Source: Pseudoduganella namucuonensis (GTDB lineage: Bacteria > Pseudomonadota > Gammaproteobacteria > Burkholderiales > Burkholderiaceae_D). Taken from it: 64,000 nucleotides of DNA. Made by a program: the position numbers and the translations under genes. This document shows positions 49,600 through 61,178 of this stretch, piece by piece (positions within the stretch are counted from its first letter, which is position 1; the number at the start of each line of letters is the position of its first letter). The notes below the pieces were generated by a model. The model did not search any database. It had not been told where the DNA came from and saw only the letters and a program-made list of their open reading frames with translations. The stretch covers positions 1 to 64,000 of the forward strand of contig NZ_FPBO01000037.1 in NCBI RefSeq assembly GCF_900116645.1, given 5' to 3'.

Positions 49600-51756
49600 T
49601 CAATAGGCCACGAAACTCGCCTCCTCCAATTCGCTCATCTCGTCGGCGTGCTGGTTCAGCCGCACCAGCTTGATCGGCGTGAACTCGGCCGCTTTGGCGG
49701 GCGCCGGTTCGGCCCGCGGCGCCATCACCTTGGCGCGGACGCCGTTGAAGAAGGCCATGGCCTTGCGCAACTGCTCGGCCTGGGTATTCATCTCCTGCGC
49801 GGTCGCGGCCAGTTCCTCCGAGCTGGCGGCGTTCTGCTGGGTGGTGATGTTCAGCTGGCTGACCGCGCTGTTGATCTGCCCCACGCCCAGCGATTGCTCC
49901 TCCGACGCGGCGGCGATTTCCTGCACCAGGTCCGAGGTCCGCTTGCTCTTGGGAACCATCTGGTCCAGCAGCTTGCCCGCCTTCTCCGCCAGCACCACGC
50001 TGCCGCGCGCGACCACGCCGATCTCCTGCGCGGCAAGCTGGCTGCGCTCGGCCAGCTTGCGCACCTGCGTCGCCACCACGGCGAAACCCTTGCCCTGGTC
50101 GCCGGCCCGCGCCGCCTCGATGGCGGCGTTCAGCGCCAGCAGGTTGGTCTGGTAGGCGATGTCGTCGATGATGCCGACCTGGCTGGCGATCTGGTTCATG
50201 GCCGTCACCGTCACCTGCACCGCCTCGCCGCCCTCGCTGGCCTCGTGCGAGGCGCTGCTGGCCATGCCGTCCGTCACCCTGGCGTTCTCCGTGTTCTGCA
50301 CGATGGACGCGGTCATCTGCTCCAGCGAGGCGCTGGTCTGCTCCACGCTGGCCGCCTGCTCGGTGGCCGCCTGCGACAGCGACATGGCCGTCTGGCTGAC
50401 CTGGCCGGACGCCGCCGCGATCGCCTGGGCGGCGACGTTCACGTCGGCCACCACCTGGCTCAGCTTGCCCACCGTGTTGTTGGTGTGGTCCTTCAGCTCC
50501 GCGAAGGCGCCCTCGTACTCGCGCTCGATCTTCTGGCTCAAGTCGCCGGACGCCATCGCGCCCATCACCCGTCCCACGTCGGACAGGCTGTCGCGCAGCT
50601 TGTCGGTCATGTGGGCGATGGCCTGCTGCACCTGGCCGATCTCGTCGCCGCGGTCGCAGGCGATGTGCACGCCCAGGTCGCCGCGCGCGATGGCGTGCGA
50701 GGCGTCCACCGTTTCCCGCAGCGGCCTGGTGATCGAGACGGTGATCAGCACGCCTATCCATCCGGCCAGCAGCGAAATCGCCGCCACCGATCCCAGCAGC
50801 GTGTAGACGGCGCGGGTCAGCCGATCGGCGCGGGCCAGCAGCAGGCCGTCCAGTTCGGTCATGGCCAGGTCCAGCAGCTTGAACTGGTTGTCGATGGCCC
50901 GGGTGAACTGGCTGACGTATTCGGTGGCCGGGAAATCGACGCGGTCGGCATGGATCAAGTGGGTGTCCGCCAGGTTCATCGCCTGTTGCGCCTCGCCCAG
51001 GCTCTCCTCCACGATGCGGCTGAGCTTGTCGCGCAGTTCCGGATTGGACGCGCCCGCCTTGGTGAAGGCCGTGTTCATCGCGGCGTGGTGCTCGTTGGCC
51101 TTTTCCAGCAGCGCGGACAGGGCGCCGCGCTCCTCCATGGTGACCTTCGACTGCGTCAGCATATTGGTGCCGCGCGCGCGCAAGCGGCCCAGGTCCTCCG
51201 TCAGCGCCGGCAGGTGGTATAGCGCGCCGAAGATCAGGTAATAGCTGTCGACGTCCGGGTCCAGGGTCAGCAGGAAGTGATCCGCCACCAGGTCCAGCAC
51301 CGTCAGCAGCTTGGCGATCAGCGCGGTGTGCTGTTCGGTGCTGGCCTTGCCGGCGACGCGCGCGCCGGCCACGTCCGCCGCCAGGGATTTCCATTGCGCC
51401 TGCGCCTCGCTCCACGCCGCCAGCACGGCGGGATCGTTGACACGTTCCGTCAGCAGCCGGCCGACGTTGCGGTAGCCGCGCTCGACCTCCTGCTGCTTCA
51501 TGCGCAGCTCGTTGGCCTTCTCCTTGCGTCCGCCGAGCACCAGCGCGGACAAGCCGCGGCTTTGCTGGGTCAATTGCAGCGCCCGGAGCAGCGCCTTGGC
51601 CGGCACCGTGCCGCGCGTTTCGGTTCGCGCCGCGTCCAGTGTCTTGTAAGAGTCGCGCACGTACAGATAGGACGGCACACTGACCAGGACAAAGCCCATC
51701 ACGGCGAGAATGGCGAACTTGCGCCACAGGAGCAAGCGGTTCAGGAAACGCATCAT
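49600..51756 (-). CDS. Methyl-accepting chemotaxis protein (718 aa)
   Basis: TM1 lies at about 13-30, and a large helical periplasmic domain spans about 35-315 (with a LQLTQQSRGLSALVLGGR start and DPDVDSYYLIFG), of a nitrate/nitrite-sensor-like helical type. TM2 is at about 318-340, then HAMP and the signalling domain with tip DIAYQTNLLALNAAIEAARA (about 555-574). The C-terminus SFVAY lacks a clear CheR-binding pentapeptide. It appears monocistronic. The ligand is unknown. Confidence 0.9.
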   Translation of the reverse strand: MMRFLNRLLLWRKFAILAVMGFVLVSVPSYLYVRDSYKTLDAARTETRGTVPAKALLRALQLTQQSRGLSALVLGGRKEKANELRMKQQEVERGYRNVGRLLTERVNDPAVLAAWSEAQAQWKSLAADVAGARVAGKASTEQHTALIAKLLTVLDLVADHFLLTLDPDVDSYYLIFGALYHLPALTEDLGRLRARGTNMLTQSKVTMEERGALSALLEKANEHHAAMNTAFTKAGASNPELRDKLSRIVEESLGEAQQAMNLADTHLIHADRVDFPATEYVSQFTRAIDNQFKLLDLAMTELDGLLLARADRLTRAVYTLLGSVAAISLLAGWIGVLITVSITRPLRETVDASHAIARGDLGVHIACDRGDEIGQVQQAIAHMTDKLRDSLSDVGRVMGAMASGDLSQKIEREYEGAFAELKDHTNNTVGKLSQVVADVNVAAQAIAAASGQVSQTAMSLSQAATEQAASVEQTSASLEQMTASIVQNTENARVTDGMASSASHEASEGGEAVQVTVTAMNQIASQVGIIDDIAYQTNLLALNAAIEAARAGDQGKGFAVVATQVRKLAERSQLAAQEIGVVARGSVVLAEKAGKLLDQMVPKSKRTSDLVQEIAAASEEQSLGVGQINSAVSQLNITTQQNAASSEELAATAQEMNTQAEQLRKAMAFFNGVRAKVMAPRAEPAPAKAAEFTPIKLVRLNQHADEMSELEEASFVAY

Positions 51757-52049
51757 GAAAAACCTCCGTATGAGTCAGGACTGCGACAAGCGAACGCGGG
51801 CCAACAGCGGCTGCGCGCGGCGGCGCAGGCCGGACAAAATCGGACTAATGCAGGAGCTGGGAGACGGGTGGCTTGCGCGGAACAGGCAGCCTTCGAGATG
51901 CAATATAGCATCGAAAAATGTGCCTAAAAGAATATTATTAAGGCAGCGCAATGTGTGCCTCCTGGTTACAACAATGTGACAGTTCGAGAGAATATCGGCC
52001 CGGGAATATGCTACCGGCGAAGCGAATTGTCCTGATCAAGTTGGCGTCC
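51757..52049. other. Upstream region of the chemoreceptor gene
   Basis: No gene, hairpin or convincing promoter was recognised in this 293-bp stretch before the 132-bp repeat block. Confidence 0.4.
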
Positions 52050-52442
52050 GTGGCGAACGTACCAGGCCCGCGAACACCCGCGGACCAGGCACTCGGCGAC
52101 GCCCGCCGTACGCCGGCAAACCACCGCCGCCACAAGTGCCTGGTTCGCGTCCTGTGCGAGCCAGGTACCGAATCCGCGCCCGTGGCGAACGTACCAGGCC
52201 CGCGAACACCCGCGGACCAGGCACTCGGCAACGCCCGCGGTACGCCGGCAGGCCACCGCCACCACAAGTGCCTGGTTCGCGTCTTGTGCGAGCCAGGTAC
52301 CGAATCCGCGCCCGTGGCGAACGTACCAGGCCCGCGAACACCCGCGGACCAGGCACTCGGCGACGCCCGCGGTACGCCGGCAGACCACCGCCGCCACAAG
52401 TGCCTGGTTCGCGTTTTGTGCGAGCCAGGTACCAAATCCGCG
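52050..52442. repeat. Three tandem copies of a 132-bp repeat
   Basis: GTGGCGAACGTACCAGGCCC recurs at 52050, 52182 and 52314, and AAGTGCCTGGTTCGCG at 52134, 52266 and 52398, a strict 132-bp period with few mismatches. Each unit contains imperfect hairpins (CCTGGTTCGC with GCGAGCCAGG) in alternating orientation, like a REP/BIME array. Because 132 is divisible by 3, several frames stay open through it, but no real gene is implied. Confidence 0.85.
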
Positions 52443-52518
52443 CCCGAAGCGCCCCGCCTCCACTGCTCAGTTGGCTATAATGCCAACACTGCCAGCCCCG
52501 CAACCATGAAGGATCGTC

Positions 52519-53031
52519 ATGACCCGCCACCTTACGCTGACAGCGGCCCGCCTCGCCGCCGCCGCGCTTGTCGCCCTGCCCGCATACGCCGCCGCCGACA
52601 GCGGCGACTGGTTCCAAACCCTGGACAACAAGCCCCTGGCCGAACTGTGGATCAATCCCGGCTTCTATTCCTACCACTTCAAGCGCGACCGCGACCTCAA
52701 CGACAGCAACCCCGGCCTGGGCGGCGAGTACCGCTTTTCCACGGTGGCGTCGGTCACAGCCGGACGCTTCTATAATAGCGACCGCGAGTATTCGAACTAC
52801 GCCGGCGTGTACTACCAGCCCTTCGCGGTCGGCCCAGTGCGTCTCGGCGCCGTGCTCGGCGCCTTCGACGGCTACCCCAGGGCGCGCAACGGCGGCTGGT
52901 TCCCCGCCGTGATCCCCACCATGAGCTTCGAATACAAGCGCGTGGGCGCCAACATCGCCATCATCCCCGGCTACAAGGACCGGCTGTATGGCGCCGTGTC
53001 GGTGCAGCTCAAACTGAAGGTTTTTGACTGA
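52519..53031 (+). CDS. Small outer-membrane protein of unknown function (170 aa)
   Basis: A signal peptide ending near AYAAA is followed by DSGDWFQTLDNKPLAELWIN and GFYSYHFKRDRDLNDSNPGL. Alternating aromatic strands and an end in VSVQLKLKVFD follow, consistent with a small eight-stranded outer-membrane barrel. The overall size resembles PagP or other lipid-A/palmitoyl enzymes, but no catalytic residues can be matched, so no function is proposed. It lies alone between repeat blocks and the EAL gene. Confidence 0.65.
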   Translation: MTRHLTLTAARLAAAALVALPAYAAADSGDWFQTLDNKPLAELWINPGFYSYHFKRDRDLNDSNPGLGGEYRFSTVASVTAGRFYNSDREYSNYAGVYYQPFAVGPVRLGAVLGAFDGYPRARNGGWFPAVIPTMSFEYKRVGANIAIIPGYKDRLYGAVSVQLKLKVFD

Positions 53032-53107
53032 AATTTCCATCCATAAGTAGCATGGCCCCACTCCCCCCTTCATGCGATGATGTGGGGACTTAGTTGACAA
53101 GTTGATC

Positions 53108-55420
53108 ATGAATTCCAGCGCCAAGCTTCCTCCCGAACTTTCCCCGCCCAGCGATCCCGCCAGCGACTTCGCGCGATTGGAGGCCTACATCGGCGAAGGA
53201 GCGCGCGACGGCGAGGAGCGGCAACAGGCCTTGGCCGCGCTGGCGCGGCTGCGGGCCGAACAGGACGAGCTGCGCCACAAGCTGGCGCGCGCCGAGGGCT
53301 TCTTCGCCGGCTTCGCCGAGCACTCGCCGTCGCCGCTGTGGGTCAAGGACGCGCAGGGCCGCTACGTGATGGGCAACCAGGCCCTGCTCAACTACTTCGG
53401 CGTCGAGCAACCCGGCATCGAGGGCAAGCACGACACGGACTTCTGGCCGCCGGACGTGCAGCACACGCTGGCCGGGCACGACCGACGCGTGCTGCGCGAC
53501 AAGCAGGTGGTGAAGACGCTGGAGACGACCGACGACGGCCAGCGCCATTGGCTGGTGCACCGTTTCCCGCTGGACGTGGGCGGCGAGGTCTTCCTGGGCG
53601 GCTCCGCCATCGAGATGACCAACGAGGTGGAAAAGGAGCGCGCGCTGGTGCGGCACGACAGCTTCTATGTGCTGCTGTCGCGCCTGACGGCGGTGGTGTC
53701 GCGCGCCAGGACGCTGGAGGCCCTGTGCCTGGAAACCTGCCGCGTCACGGCCAGCCAGCCGGGCGTGCGGATCGCCGACATCTGCCGCTGCGAGGACGTG
53801 GGCAGCCGGCTGCGCATGTTCACGTCGGTGGAGCGCGACGGCGCGGAGCGCAACTGGGAGATCGGCGACGACGCGCAGGAGGCGGACTGGTTTTCGCCCG
53901 AGCTGGCGTCGATCGCGCTGCGCACCGGCAAAATGCAGTTCTCCAACACGCTGAACCAGGGCTGCCAGCGGCGCGGCATCGCGTCCTGCATGGCGATCCC
54001 GCTGTTCGCCAACAACAAGCCCTGGGGCGTGCTGTCGCTGTACACGCCGCAGGACGAGCTGTTCGACGCCTTCTACCAGGAACGCGCGGGCGAGATCGGC
54101 ACCGAGCTCGGCTTCGGCATCGAGCGGCTGGTCAACACCGCCGAACTGTACCGGCTGGCCCGCACCAATCCGCTCACCGGGCTGCCCAGCCGCGTGCACT
54201 TCGAGGAACAGATCGCCGCGCTGGCGGCGGCCGAGGCGCGCGGCACGGTGCTGCTCATCAACATCAACCGCTTCGACGAAATCAGCTCCGCCTACGGCAA
54301 CGGCGCCGCCATCGGCCTGATGCGCGCCATCGCGCAGCGGCTGAACATGGAAGTGGCGTCGCGCATGGTGCTGTCCCACATCGGCATCGGCCGCTTCGCG
54401 CTGTTCCTGGGCGCCGACGAGGGCGTCTCGCCGCTGGCCTACGTCCGCGACACCATCGTGCCGCTGCTGCAGGGCTCGTATCACGTGGACGACCACCGGA
54501 TCTGGTGCACCATCAACGCGGGCGCGGCGGCGTTGCCGGAGGACGGCACCTCGGCCGACGCGCTGCTGGTGAAGGCCTGGGACGCGCTGGCGAGCGCGCG
54601 CGCCAAGGAAGAACGCTTCGGCTTCTACGACCGCCACGCCGACCAGGCCCTGGCGCGCGAACTGAGCCTGGAGTCCGAACTGCGCGACGCCATCGTGCGG
54701 CGCGAGTTCGTCAACTACTACCAGCCCAAGATCGACATGAAGACCGGAAAGCTTGCGGGCGCCGAGGCGCTGGTGCGGTGGAACCATCCGGTGCGCGGCA
54801 TCGTGTCGCCGGCCGAGTTCGTGCCGGTGCTGGAGCGCAGCGGCTTGGTGATCGCGGCGGGCCGGCAGGTGATGGAGCAAGCCATGCGCGACTGGCGCGA
54901 GTGGCACGAGGCGGGGCTGAAACCGCCGCAGATCGCCGTCAACGTGGCGCCCGCGCAATTCCGCTGCGACAGCCTGATCGGCGACATCGAGCGGGTGCTG
55001 CGCATGGCCGACCCGGCCCTGCGGCCGCTGTCCATCGAGATCACGGAAAGCAGCCTGGTGGCGGACCACGCGCGGGTGGTGGAGATACTCACCCGTCTGC
55101 GCAGCCTGGGCGTGCCGATCGCGATAGACGATTTCGGCACCGGGTACTCGTCGCTGGCCTACCTGGTGACGCTGCCGGTGGACGTGCTGAAGATAGACCG
55201 CTCCTTCGTGATGAAGATGGCGCACGACGCCGGCTACATGGGGTTGATCAGCACCATCGTCTCGCTGGCGCACAACCTGGACTTGAAGGTGGTGGCCGAG
55301 GGCATAGAGACGGAAGAGGAAGCCAAGCTGCTGAAGCTGTTGCGCTGCGAGCAAGGGCAAGGCTACCTGTACAGCCGCCCCATCCCCGCCGCCGACTTCG
55401 CCGCCCTGCTAAGCCGCTGA
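53108..55420 (+). CDS. PAS-GAF-GGDEF(degenerate)-EAL c-di-GMP phosphodiesterase
   Basis: ATG 53108 gives 770 aa. There is a PAS domain (about 60-175, with SPSPLWVKDAQGRYVMGNQA), a GAF domain (about 185-350) and a GGDEF-like domain whose active site reads GIGRFALF, so it cannot make c-di-GMP. The intact EAL domain (about 510-765) has GAEALVRWNHP, NVAPAQF, ESSLVADH and DDFGTGYSSLAYL with all metal ligands. It should hydrolyse c-di-GMP in response to signals read by PAS/GAF. No membrane segments are seen. It is bracketed by members of the 132-bp repeat family. Confidence 0.9.
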   Translation: MNSSAKLPPELSPPSDPASDFARLEAYIGEGARDGEERQQALAALARLRAEQDELRHKLARAEGFFAGFAEHSPSPLWVKDAQGRYVMGNQALLNYFGVEQPGIEGKHDTDFWPPDVQHTLAGHDRRVLRDKQVVKTLETTDDGQRHWLVHRFPLDVGGEVFLGGSAIEMTNEVEKERALVRHDSFYVLLSRLTAVVSRARTLEALCLETCRVTASQPGVRIADICRCEDVGSRLRMFTSVERDGAERNWEIGDDAQEADWFSPELASIALRTGKMQFSNTLNQGCQRRGIASCMAIPLFANNKPWGVLSLYTPQDELFDAFYQERAGEIGTELGFGIERLVNTAELYRLARTNPLTGLPSRVHFEEQIAALAAAEARGTVLLININRFDEISSAYGNGAAIGLMRAIAQRLNMEVASRMVLSHIGIGRFALFLGADEGVSPLAYVRDTIVPLLQGSYHVDDHRIWCTINAGAAALPEDGTSADALLVKAWDALASARAKEERFGFYDRHADQALARELSLESELRDAIVRREFVNYYQPKIDMKTGKLAGAEALVRWNHPVRGIVSPAEFVPVLERSGLVIAAGRQVMEQAMRDWREWHEAGLKPPQIAVNVAPAQFRCDSLIGDIERVLRMADPALRPLSIEITESSLVADHARVVEILTRLRSLGVPIAIDDFGTGYSSLAYLVTLPVDVLKIDRSFVMKMAHDAGYMGLISTIVSLAHNLDLKVVAEGIETEEEAKLLKLLRCEQGQGYLYSRPIPAADFAALLSR

Positions 55421-55437
55421 AAGGCCACCGCCGCGTC

Positions 55438-55615
55438 AAGTGCCTGGTTCGCGTTTTGTGCGAGCCAGGTACCGAATCCGCGCCAGTGGCGAACGTACCA
55501 GGCCCGCTAAACCCCGCGGACCTGGCACTCGGCGGCGTCAGCATTCCAGCCAGAGCACCACCGGCGCGTCAAGTGCCTGGTTCGCGTTTTGCGCGAGCCA
55601 GGTACCGAATCCGCG
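55438..55615. repeat. Two further copies of the 132-bp repeat family
   Basis: AAGTGCCTGGTTCGCGTTTT starts at 55438 and 55571 (133 bp apart), and GTGGCGAACGTACCAGGCCC lies between them at 55486. They are in the same orientation as 52050-52442, so the outer-membrane-protein and EAL genes are flanked by direct repeats. The block also lies downstream of fusA. Confidence 0.85.
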
Positions 55616-55635
55616 GCAGTGGCGAAGGCCAACGC

Positions 55636-57750
<2,115 letters not shown>

Positions 57751-57915
57751 CACAATCTCCTTTGAACGAGAACCCGGCGGCGGGGTCGTCGTTGATTCTA
57801 ACAGCAACGGAGTACACACGTATGGCGGACCGCCGGGTATTTCACGCCCAGCCGTGCGCCCTATTTTCCTCGAAACAATATACTGCGAACCAACCAACAC
57901 TATCAATCAGCCATT

Positions 57916-59007
57916 ATGAGACCACGCGCATCGACGTTCCTCCTCGCCGCCCTGCTGCCCTACGCGGCGCAGGCGCAGACGCCGTCCGAAATCGAGACGC
58001 TGCTGGAGCGTTGTGCCGCCCTGGGCGACGCCAGCGCGCGCCTGGCCTGCTACGACGCGCTGGCGAAAAAGGCCCCGCTGGCCTCCACCCCGCCGCCGGC
58101 GCACGCCGCGCCCGGCAGCCAGCCGGCGGCCGCCGTGATCGGTTCGGCGGTCGCCGCCGCCAGGGCGGAGGCGGCGCCCACCGCGATGGAGGCCGTGAAG
58201 GAGGCCGAGCCCGAGAAGGAACTGTCGCGCATGGTGCAGCGCTGGGAACTGGACCAGCCGTCCAAGCGCGGCGTGTTCTCCTTCCGTCCGCACCACGACA
58301 CCTACCTGCTGCTGGCCAACTACAGCAACAGCACCAACGACAGCCCTTTCCGCGACACCACGCCGGCCGGGCTGAAGTCGCAGCGCGTGGAGCTGAGCTA
58401 CCAGCTCAGTTTCAAGATGAAGATGATGGAGGAGATCGCCAACACACCGTTCGACTTGTGGTTCGCCTACACACAGCGCAGCTTCTGGCAGGCCTACAAC
58501 CGGTCCGCCTCCAGCCCCTTCCGCGAAACCAATTACCAGCCCGAGCTGATCTTCTCGTCGCCGCTGCTGGTGGGCGTGGGCGAGGCGCGGCTACGGTACG
58601 TGAACTTCGGGCTGGTGCACCAGTCGAACGGGCAGACCTCGACCTTGTCGCGCAGCTGGAACCGGGTGTATGGCGAGATCGGCGGCGAGTTCGGGCATTT
58701 CAACGCCACGCTGCGGATGTGGAAGCGGCTGGACAACGCCAAGTCGGACAACGACAACATCGACATCAACCAGTTCATGGGCCACAGCGAGCTGCGCGTG
58801 GCCTACCGCAACGCCGGGCACGAGTATTCCTTGATGGCGCGCCGCAACCTGAACACCGACCACGGTGCGTTGCAGCTGGGCTGGTCGTTCCCCTTGCGGG
58901 ACAACCTGAAGGGCTATGTCCAGGGATTTTCCGGCTACGGCCAGAGCCTGATCGACTACAACTACGCGCAGATGTCGATAGGCGCCGGCGTGCTGGTGGA
59001 TTTCTGA
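57916..59007 (+). CDS. pldA: Outer-membrane phospholipase A1 (OMPLA)
   Basis: The 363-aa protein has a signal peptide (ending AAQAQ), a linker with ARLACYDALA and an Ala/Pro-rich spacer, then the 12-strand barrel from about residue 105. The active-site stretch VHQSNGQTSTLSRSWNRVY matches E. coli OMPLA, with catalytic His and Ser in HQSNG and Asn in SWNR. It ends in LVDF (terminal Phe). It hydrolyses phospholipids misplaced in the outer leaflet when dimerised with calcium. Confidence 0.92.
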   Translation: MRPRASTFLLAALLPYAAQAQTPSEIETLLERCAALGDASARLACYDALAKKAPLASTPPPAHAAPGSQPAAAVIGSAVAAARAEAAPTAMEAVKEAEPEKELSRMVQRWELDQPSKRGVFSFRPHHDTYLLLANYSNSTNDSPFRDTTPAGLKSQRVELSYQLSFKMKMMEEIANTPFDLWFAYTQRSFWQAYNRSASSPFRETNYQPELIFSSPLLVGVGEARLRYVNFGLVHQSNGQTSTLSRSWNRVYGEIGGEFGHFNATLRMWKRLDNAKSDNDNIDINQFMGHSELRVAYRNAGHEYSLMARRNLNTDHGALQLGWSFPLRDNLKGYVQGFSGYGQSLIDYNYAQMSIGAGVLVDF

Positions 59008-59017
59008 GGCTGGTTGC

Positions 59018-59218
59018 CTAGCGGCCCGGCGAACCGCGCAGCACGCGGGCCGGCAGCATGACGATGGCGCGCAGCAGCTCGAACACGGCCTCCACGCCGA
59101 CGCCGATCAGCCGGAACGGCAGCAAGATCAGCCAGACCAGCGGATACAGCACGAGCGCCAGCAAGGCCAGCGGCCAACACAGGAACAGCAGGACCAGCCA
59201 AAACAGGAAACTCAGCAT
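59018..59218 (-). CDS. Small hydrophobic inner-membrane protein (66 aa)
   Basis: MLSFLFWLVLLFLCWPLALL begins a product made mostly of two hydrophobic segments (about 2-35) and an amphipathic stretch ending RVLRGSPGR. It is convergent with pldA, 11 bp away. No family function known to me; probably real because of consistent membrane character and a clean frame. Confidence 0.55.
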   Translation of the reverse strand: MLSFLFWLVLLFLCWPLALLALVLYPLVWLILLPFRLIGVGVEAVFELLRAIVMLPARVLRGSPGR

Positions 59219-59364
59219 AATACGCTCCAGGCAAAAGTGCTACATCGATAAGCGTACTGTAGTTCGCCGCGCCCGGCCAGGCAATTCCCGTGCGATCAAT
59301 TGCGGCTGGGCGCGACCAGCTGCGCGAATACGGGGGCGAACGGCGCAACCCTGACGCAAAATCA

Positions 59365-59429
59365 GGGGACAGACCCGCGGTCGGCGCCCCATCACTTCGC
59401 GAAGACGCGTGGCGCGGGGGTCTGTCCCC
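59365..59429. repeat. 65-bp GGGGACAGACCC palindromic element, copy 2
   Basis: It has the same perfect 12-bp ends (59365-59376, 59418-59429) and the same total length as 49517-49581, with TTCGCGAAGACGCGTGGCGC in the corresponding inner region. It lies between the small membrane gene's upstream region and the 3' end of the TetR gene. Confidence 0.75.
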
Positions 59430-59450
59430 GGTGCAGGCCGACGGCCGCTT

Positions 59451-60092
59451 TCAGGCGACCGGATTCTTCAGCGACAACAGGATCGCCGTCACCGCCGCCT
59501 TGAACAGCTCGTCCGGATGCTCCTCCTTCAGGTAATACCCCTTCAGCTCCAGACTGGCGATGCCGTGCAGAGACGCCCACAGCAGCCGCGCCGCGGCGGA
59601 CGCGCTCGACCGCGGCAGCAGTCCCGCCTCCATGCAGCGCTCGAACTGCCGCTTCAGCGGCTTGAAGGTCTCCCACGCCGCCACGCGCGACTCCAGCGGC
59701 GGAATGAAGCCGGCGATGGCGTCGCCAAACATCACCAGGTAATAGCTGGGATTACGGCGTGCGTAATCCAGGTAGGCGCGCGCGCAGATCCACACGCCCT
59801 GCAACGCGTCCACCTTGGCCAGCTCCGGCTCGGTGCGATCGAAATCCTGCTTCAGGCGGGCGCATCCCTCCAGGTACAGCGCGTTCGACAAGCCGTCCTT
59901 GCCCCCGAAAATCGAATACAGCAGCGTGGTCGAGCAATTGACCGCCTCGGCCACCCTGCGCACGGTCAGCGCCGCCGGCCCCTCCTCCACCAATAGGCGG
60001 CTGGCGGCCTCGAGCATGCCCTGGCGCAGCGCGCCGCGCAAATCCTCCTGCTCCTGTTTGAAATCGACGGTCTTTGCTTTTGTTGCGTTCAT
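59451..60092 (-). CDS. TetR/AcrR-family repressor
   Basis: The 213-aa protein has an N-terminal HTH (LTVRRVAEAVNCSTTLLYSIFGGKDGLSNAL, about residues 43-73) and a ligand-binding helical domain with a TetR_C33-like CARAYLDYARRNPSYYLVMF. It is divergent from the nitronate monooxygenase gene. The 94-bp interval has two palindromes, so it probably represses that gene and itself. Confidence 0.88.
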   Translation of the reverse strand: MNATKAKTVDFKQEQEDLRGALRQGMLEAASRLLVEEGPAALTVRRVAEAVNCSTTLLYSIFGGKDGLSNALYLEGCARLKQDFDRTEPELAKVDALQGVWICARAYLDYARRNPSYYLVMFGDAIAGFIPPLESRVAAWETFKPLKRQFERCMEAGLLPRSSASAAARLLWASLHGIASLELKGYYLKEEHPDELFKAAVTAILLSLKNPVA

Positions 60093-60114
60093 GGGATTCC
60101 ATTAAAAATCACTG

Positions 60115-60150
60115 GAAAAAACAACGTTTTTTCTGATAACATCGTATCAG
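60115..60150. promoter_or_regulatory. Candidate TetR operators in divergent promoter
   Basis: GAAAAAAC-AAC-GTTTTTTC (60115-60133) is a perfect 8-3-8 palindrome. CTGATA-N6-TATCAG (60133-60150) follows immediately. Both lie between the divergent tetR and nitronate monooxygenase starts. Confidence 0.5.
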
Positions 60151-60186
60151 ACTTCAGACAACCCAGGCTTAAATCAAGGAGCTCAC

Positions 60187-61170
60187 ATGACATCGAACCA
60201 CATCCCCGAGGTATTGCGCAATCTGGCCCTGCCCGTCATCGGCTCGCCGCTGTTCATCGCCAGCGGCCCGAAACTGGTCGCCGCGCAGTGCAAGGCCGGC
60301 ATCGTCGGCTCCTTCCCGGCGCTGAACGCCCGTCCGGCCGAACTGCTGGACACCTGGCTGACCGAGCTGAAAGCCGAACTGGCCGCGTACAAGGAAGCCA
60401 ATCCGGACGCCATCGTCGGCCCCATCGCCGTCAACCAGATCGTGCACCAATCCAACACCCGGCTGGCGCACGATGTGGAAGTATGCGTCAAGCACCAGAT
60501 CCCCATCATCATTTCCTCGCTGCGCGCGCCGCCGAAGGAAATGCTGGACGCCATCCACAGCTACGGCGGCATCGTGCTGCACGACGTGGTCTCGATCCGG
60601 CACGCGCAAAAGGCGCTGGAAGCGGGCGTGGACGGGCTGATCCTGGTTGCCAGCGGCGCCGGCGGCCACGCGGGCACCCTGTCCCCGTTCGCGCTGGTGG
60701 GCGAAGTGCGCAAATTCTTCAAGGGCCCGATCGCCCTGTCCGGCTCCATCGCCACCGGCGACGCCATCCTGGCCGCGCAAGCCATGGGCGCCGACTTCGC
60801 CTACATCGGCTCGCGCTGGCTGGCCACGCAGGAATCGAACGTGGACGACGACTACCGCCAAGCCATCATCGAATCGACGGCGGCGGACATCGTCTACACC
60901 AATCTGTTCACCGGCGTGCACGGCAACTACCTGAAGAAATCGATCGTGGCGGCCGGGCTGGACCCGGACGCGCTGCCGCAGGCCGACAAGACGGCGATGG
61001 ACTTCGGTTCCGGCAGCTCCAGCAAGGCCAAGGCCTGGCGCGACATCTGGGGCGCGGGCCAGGGCGTGGGCTTGATGGAGGACGCGCCGACCGTGGCCGA
61101 GCTGGTCGGCCGCCTAACGGCGGAATACAACGGCGCGCGCGCCCGCCTGCTGGACAAGCGCGCGGCATAA
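60187..61170 (+). CDS. Nitronate monooxygenase-family flavoprotein
   Basis: The 327-aa TIM-barrel flavoprotein has LPVIGSPLFIASGPKLVAAQ at the start and GIVGSFPALNARP. A phosphate-binding region LVASGAGGHAGTLSPFALVG (about 155-174) and GADFAYIGSRWLATQESN (about 200-217) follow. Enzymes of this group oxidise alkyl nitronates or propionate-3-nitronate with FMN. AAGGAGC precedes the start. Control by the divergent TetR protein is likely. Confidence 0.87.
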   Translation: MTSNHIPEVLRNLALPVIGSPLFIASGPKLVAAQCKAGIVGSFPALNARPAELLDTWLTELKAELAAYKEANPDAIVGPIAVNQIVHQSNTRLAHDVEVCVKHQIPIIISSLRAPPKEMLDAIHSYGGIVLHDVVSIRHAQKALEAGVDGLILVASGAGGHAGTLSPFALVGEVRKFFKGPIALSGSIATGDAILAAQAMGADFAYIGSRWLATQESNVDDDYRQAIIESTAADIVYTNLFTGVHGNYLKKSIVAAGLDPDALPQADKTAMDFGSGSSSKAKAWRDIWGAGQGVGLMEDAPTVAELVGRLTAEYNGARARLLDKRAA

Positions 61171-61178
61171 GGCGGGTC

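Noticed and set aside
52050..52442. CRISPR array
   Set aside because: Units are 132 bp, nearly identical throughout and lack unique spacers; no cas genes nearby.
52036..53124. Long leftward open frame through the 132-bp repeats giving a periodic Arg/Gly/Pro protein
   Set aside because: Open frames exist in several phases on both strands only because the repeat period is a multiple of three; no ribosome site, and it runs antisense through the real gene at 52519-53031.
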